NCBI GenBank assembly: GCA_947258585.1
Contig: CAMYIZ010000038.1
Span: forward strand, 1 to 64,000
DNA length: 64,000 bases
From: an uncultured Haliea sp.
GTDB lineage: Bacteria > Pseudomonadota > Gammaproteobacteria > Pseudomonadales > Halieaceae
Reading direction: 5' to 3'
The position numbers were made by a program, and so were the translations under genes. The number at the start of each line of letters is the position of its first letter. The first letter of the stretch is position 1. Positions 59,783 to 64,000 of the stretch are shown here, one piece after another. The notes under the pieces are model-generated. The model saw only the letters and a program-made list of their open reading frames with translations, did not search any database and was not told the origin of the DNA.

Positions 59783-60823
59783 ATGCCAGCAAATCTGCCG
59801 CTGTCGCTCCTGGAACTCGCCTCGGTACGTGCCGGCGACTCCGTGGGACAGACCCTCGCCAACAGCGTCGCCTATGCCCGCAAGGCCGAGCAGCTGGGTT
59901 TTACCCGGTTCTGGCTGGCGGAGCATCACAATATAGAGGGGGTCAGCAGTTCCGCCACAGCCATCCTCATCGGGCATATCGCCGGTGCCACCAACAGGAT
60001 CCGGGTAGGCTCCGGCGGGATCATGTTGCCCAACCACCCACCCTTGGTGATTGCCGAACAGTTCGGGACCCTGGAATCCCTTTATCCGGGGCGGATCGAT
60101 CTGGGGTTGGGGCGGGCGCCCGGCACGGATCCCGTGACCAGCCGCGCCCTGCGCCGGGCGGGTCCGGGAGCGGAGGCTTTCCCGGAAGACATTGCCGAGC
60201 TGCAGGGCCTGTTGGGCCCACTGCGACCGGGCCAGGCGGTCAAGGCGATTCCCGGTGCCGGGACCGCAGTCCCGCTCTGGTTGCTGGGGTCCAGTCTGTA
60301 CAGCGCCCAGCTGGCGGGTATGCGCGGCCTGCCCTATGCCTTCGCCGGTCATTTCGCCCCGCGCTTGTACCGGGAGGCGCTGCACATCTACCGAACGCAT
60401 TTTCAACCGTCACCGCAACTGGAGGCTCCCTACGCCATGCTGGCCGTGCCGGCGATCGCTGCCGACACGGACGCGGAGGCCAGGTTTATCGCCACCACCA
60501 GCCAGCAGCGCATCCTCGCGCTGCTGCGTGGTCGCCCCCTGTTCATGGAGCCGCCGGTAGACAGTATGGCGGGGCTTTGGAGCCCGCAGGAGGAAGCCGC
60601 GGTGCGCGATTTCCTCGGCCTGCAGTTGTGCGGTGGCCCGGCCACGCTGCGTCGCCAACTGGGTGAGTTGCTGGCGACGGTGGAAGTGGATGAGTTGATG
60701 TTCACGGTGGATATTCACGATCCGGCCCAGCGCCGCCATGCGCTGGAAGTACTTGCCGGGGTCCGTGATTCGTCGCCCCGACTGGCCGGCGCCAGTGGGC
60801 AGGGGGCGATGCAGCCCGTATAA
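59783..60823 (+). CDS. LLM class flavin-dependent oxidoreductase (luciferase-like)
   Basis: [108 protein letters not shown]. Confidence 0.95.
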   Translation: MPANLPLSLLELASVRAGDSVGQTLANSVAYARKAEQLGFTRFWLAEHHNIEGVSSSATAILIGHIAGATNRIRVGSGGIMLPNHPPLVIAEQFGTLESLYPGRIDLGLGRAPGTDPVTSRALRRAGPGAEAFPEDIAELQGLLGPLRPGQAVKAIPGAGTAVPLWLLGSSLYSAQLAGMRGLPYAFAGHFAPRLYREALHIYRTHFQPSPQLEAPYAMLAVPAIAADTDAEARFIATTSQQRILALLRGRPLFMEPPVDSMAGLWSPQEEAAVRDFLGLQLCGGPATLRRQLGELLATVEVDELMFTVDIHDPAQRRHALEVLAGVRDSSPRLAGASGQGAMQPV

Positions 60824-60855
60824 TCCCGCGCTTCCCCACATGTTCCAGGTTAGCC

Positions 60856-62349
60856 ATGACTGTTCGCACCCGCATCGCCCCGTCCCCCACCGGCGACCCC
60901 CACGTCGGCACCGCCTACATTGCGCTGTTCAACCTCTGTTTTGCCCGCGCCCACGGCGGCCAGTTCATACTGCGCATTGAAGATACCGACCAGGCCCGCA
61001 GTACCCCGGCCTCGGAGCAGGCGATTCTCGACTCCCTGCGCTGGCTGGGGCTGGAGTGGGACGAGGGTCCGGATGTGGGCGGCGCCTGTGGTCCCTATCG
61101 CCAGAGCGAGCGTATGGAGCTGTACGGCGCATATGCCATGCAGCTGGTGCGCGAGGACAAGGCCTTTGTCTGCTACCGCACGCCAGAGGAGCTGGATACC
61201 CTGCGCGAAGCGCGTCGCGCCGCCGGTGACAGCACCGCGCTGAAGCCGGCCGACCTGCGGCTGCCAGCGGAGGAGGTGGCCCGGCGCGAAGCCGCCGACA
61301 TGCCCTACGTCATTCGCATGGTGGTGCCGGACGAGCCCGGTGCCTGTGTTATCGAAGACCTGCTGCGGGGCACCATTGAGCTGGACTGGAGCATGGTGGA
61401 CGCGCAGATCCTGCTGAAGTCCGACGGCATGCCCACCTACCACCTCGCCAACGTGGTGGACGATCACCTGATGGGCATCACCCATGTACTGCGCGGGGAG
61501 GAGTGGATCAACTCCGCGCCCAAGCACAAGCTGCTCTACGACTACTTCGGCTGGGAGATGCCGGTGCTGTGTCACCTGCCGCTGCTGCGCAACCCGGACA
61601 AGTCCAAGCTCAGCAAGCGCAAGAATCCCACCAGCATTCTCTACTACCAGCGCATGGGCTTCCTGCCGGAGGCACTGCTCAACTATCTGGGGCGCATGGG
61701 CTGGTCCATGCCCGACGAGAGCGAGAAATTTTCCCTGCAGCAGATGCTGGACCACTTCGATATCCAGCGGGTTTCTCTCGGCGGTCCGATTTTCGACGTG
61801 GAGAAACTGCGCTGGCTGAACGGGCTCTGGATTCGCGAGGATCTGAGCGAAGAGCAGCTGGCCCAGCGCCTGGTACAGTGGGCCTACAATCAGGACAACC
61901 TGATGCGGGTTCTGCCCCACGCCCAGAAGCGGATGGAAACCCTGAGCGACTTTGCGCCGCTGGCATCCTTCCTGGTGTCGGGCACTTTGCCCATCAGCGA
62001 GGAGTCCTTTGCCGGTATCAAAGGCGAACGCGAGGACCTGCTGGCGAACCTGCAGTTCGCCCTCTGGCGCCTGGAGGCTCTGCGAGACTGGGACCGGGAT
62101 GGGGTGTGGAATGCGCTCAAGGGCCTGGCCGATGCCCTCGATCTCAAGATCAAGGACTTGCTGGCGCCGCTGTTCGTCGCCATAGCCGGCTCCAGCGCGT
62201 CTTTTTCGGTAGTCGATTCCATGGCCATGCTCGGTCCGGACATGAGCAGGGCGCGCCTGCGGCACGCCATCGAGGTCCTGGGTGGGGTGTCGAAGAAAGC
62301 GGCAAAGCGGCTGGAAAAGGCCTACGCTGAACTCGGCCAGGACGGCTGA
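60856..62349 (+). CDS. gltX: Glutamyl-tRNA synthetase
   Basis: [57 protein letters not shown]. Confidence 0.98.
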   Translation: MTVRTRIAPSPTGDPHVGTAYIALFNLCFARAHGGQFILRIEDTDQARSTPASEQAILDSLRWLGLEWDEGPDVGGACGPYRQSERMELYGAYAMQLVREDKAFVCYRTPEELDTLREARRAAGDSTALKPADLRLPAEEVARREAADMPYVIRMVVPDEPGACVIEDLLRGTIELDWSMVDAQILLKSDGMPTYHLANVVDDHLMGITHVLRGEEWINSAPKHKLLYDYFGWEMPVLCHLPLLRNPDKSKLSKRKNPTSILYYQRMGFLPEALLNYLGRMGWSMPDESEKFSLQQMLDHFDIQRVSLGGPIFDVEKLRWLNGLWIREDLSEEQLAQRLVQWAYNQDNLMRVLPHAQKRMETLSDFAPLASFLVSGTLPISEESFAGIKGEREDLLANLQFALWRLEALRDWDRDGVWNALKGLADALDLKIKDLLAPLFVAIAGSSASFSVVDSMAMLGPDMSRARLRHAIEVLGGVSKKAAKRLEKAYAELGQDG

Positions 62350-62356
62350 ACCGTCC

Positions 62357-63094
62357 TTGGCCATCCCCCCGGACAGCCGCTTTCGGTTCCTGATCGTCGG
62401 CGCGGGCCGCTCCGGTACCAGTCTGCTGACCGCACTGCTGGACCAGCATTCGCAGCTGGAGGTAGGGTTTGAAGTCGGCAGCATCGACTGCCTGCGCGGG
62501 CGCGCGCTGGAGGACGAGCCCGCGCGGCTGTTCCAGCAGCGTAGCGGCGCCTTTGTCGAGCGCTGTCTCGCGGCTGCGGCGGCATCGCCGGCGGCACTCT
62601 GGGGCAACAAGATCACCACCGAGCAGCTCGCGGGCCTCAACAAACACAATCTTTATCATGTCCCGCCGCTGGATATCCTGGACGCCTTTTTCAACGACGT
62701 GCTCAAGGGCCTGCCGGTCATCTACCTGCTGCGGGACGGTCGCGCCTGTGTCCAGTCCAAGCTGGCGCGCACAGCCCAGAGCCTGGAACAGGCCTGTGAC
62801 AGCTGGCGCTATGCCGTGACCGTCTACGAGTTCCTGCAACAGCGGCCCCGCACACTGTTTATGCGCTTTGAAAATCTGGTACTGAACCCCGAGCGTGAAC
62901 TGGGGCGTGCCCTGGACCTCCTCGGCGTCGACTTCGAACCGGGTCTCACAGGCGGCGCGGGTACCATGCACCCGGGCATGCCGCCAGCCTACCGCCGCGC
63001 CGGCATAGATCCCGGCCGTGCCACCGATCTCGACAGCACACATCCCTGCGTGGCCCTGATCGAACCCGAACTGAAGCGCTGCGGTTACCTCTGA
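62357..63094 (+). CDS. Sulfotransferase family protein
   Basis: 5'-PSB-like RFLIVGAGRSGTSLLTALLDQHSQLEV and 3'-PB-like VIYLLRDGRACVQSKLA; start uncertain (no ATG in frame near domain start, TTG at 62357 proposed). Confidence 0.78.
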   Translation: MAIPPDSRFRFLIVGAGRSGTSLLTALLDQHSQLEVGFEVGSIDCLRGRALEDEPARLFQQRSGAFVERCLAAAAASPAALWGNKITTEQLAGLNKHNLYHVPPLDILDAFFNDVLKGLPVIYLLRDGRACVQSKLARTAQSLEQACDSWRYAVTVYEFLQQRPRTLFMRFENLVLNPERELGRALDLLGVDFEPGLTGGAGTMHPGMPPAYRRAGIDPGRATDLDSTHPCVALIEPELKRCGYL

Positions 63095-63188
63095 ATCACC
63101 AGGCCACCGAAGCAGCGCGGCAGCGGTAGCATTCTGTCGACAGCGGCCTACAATGTGCTGCTTGATCAATCTGACAGGAGACTCCAGC

Positions 63189-64000
63189 GTGGCCATCAGC
63201 GTATTTGACCTGTTCAAGGTGGGGATCGGGCCGTCCAGCTCCCACACCGTCGGGCCAATGAATGCCGCCCGCCGGTTCGTTCTCGGCCTCGCCGAAGACG
63301 GCCGGCTGGAGCGCTGTCAGCGCGTTACCGCGGAACTCTATGGCTCCCTGGGTGCGACCGGGGCCGGGCACGGGTCGCCCAAGGCGGTGATTCTCGGGCT
63401 GGAGGGCGAGGCGCCGGAAACCGTAGTGGTGGATGACATTCCGGCCCGCGTCGCGGCCGTGCGCGAAGGCGGTAGGCTGCGCCTGCTGGGACGCCAGGAG
63501 ATCGCCTTCAGTTACCGGGACGACCTGGTCATGCACCGCAGCGAGTCCCTGCCCTGGCATGCCAACGGCATGCGTTTTACAGCGCTTGATGGCGCCGGCG
63601 AGGTCCTGCGAGAGCGGGTCTATTATTCCGTGGGGGGCGGTTTTGTGGTCGATGAGGCCGCCGCGGAGGGCGGTGACGTCATTGTCGACGACCCCACCGA
63701 GCAGCCCTGGCCCTTCACCACCGCCGCCGAGCTATTGCGCCAGTGCAAGGAGAGCGGGCTCTCGATCAGCGCCCTGATGCTGGAGAACGAGAAGGCGTGG
63801 CGCAGTGAAGAGGAAATCCGCGAGGGGCTACTGGCCCTGTGGCGGGTCATGGATGCCTGTATCGAGCGGGGCTGCCGCGCCGAGGGAATCCTGCCCGGCG
63901 GTCTTAAGGTCAAGCGCCGGGCCGCACAGCTGCACAGACAGTTGAAGAGTGGCGCCGGCGGCCTGGGGGACGATTCCCTCAACACCATGGACTGGGTCAC
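63189..64000 (+). CDS. sdaA: L-serine ammonia-lyase (L-serine dehydratase), 3' truncated by window
   Basis: GTG start; translation by eye gives VAISVFDLFKVGIGPSSSHTVGPMNAARRFVLGLAEDGRLERCQRVTAELYGSLGATGAGHGSPKAVILGLEG...; not in the supplied ORF track because it runs off the window. Confidence 0.93.
   Translation, partial: MAISVFDLFKVGIGPSSSHTVGPMNAARRFVLGLAEDGRLERCQRVTAELYGSLGATGAGHGSPKAVILGLEGEAPETVVVDDIPARVAAVREGGRLRLLGRQEIAFSYRDDLVMHRSESLPWHANGMRFTALDGAGEVLRERVYYSVGGGFVVDEAAAEGGDVIVDDPTEQPWPFTTAAELLRQCKESGLSISALMLENEKAWRSEEEIREGLLALWRVMDACIERGCRAEGILPGGLKVKRRAAQLHRQLKSGAGGLGDDSLNTMDWV

Noticed and set aside
60850-62649. 599 aa minus-strand ORF opposite gltX
   Set aside because: Antisense shadow ORF; gltX is unambiguous

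Overview
This 64 kb, high-GC, gene-dense chromosomal window looks gammaproteobacterial, possibly marine and Halieaceae/OM60-like; that placement is inference from gene content. No rRNA, tRNA, CRISPR array, transposase, integrase or prophage was recognised. Core blocks: nlpD(partial)-rpoS-fdxA-mutS, then recA-recX with an upstream LexA box, cpxRA/cpxP with a perfect CpxR box, mnmC, hrpA, mlaA-rssB-rssC-terB-tal-dusA, an Fbp-type ferric iron ABC operon with a Fur-like site, gltX and sdaA (partial, GTG start). Accessory content: a catabolic-looking stretch (about 19-34 kb) with an acyl-CoA carboxyltransferase, Baeyer-Villiger-type monooxygenase, AraC regulator, Rieske oxygenase, several SDRs, a SnoaL-like protein and an atypical Old Yellow Enzyme. 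There is also a lone HMG-CoA reductase and a GCS2-like/AstE-like gene pair. The most notable system is a compact three-gene RiPP-type locus at 48303-50231. It encodes a secreted precursor with eight EGKCG motifs (HvfA-like), an MNIO/DUF692 enzyme (HvfB-like) and a DUF2063 partner (HvfC-like), and is predicted to make a modified-cysteine, metal (probably copper) binding peptide.
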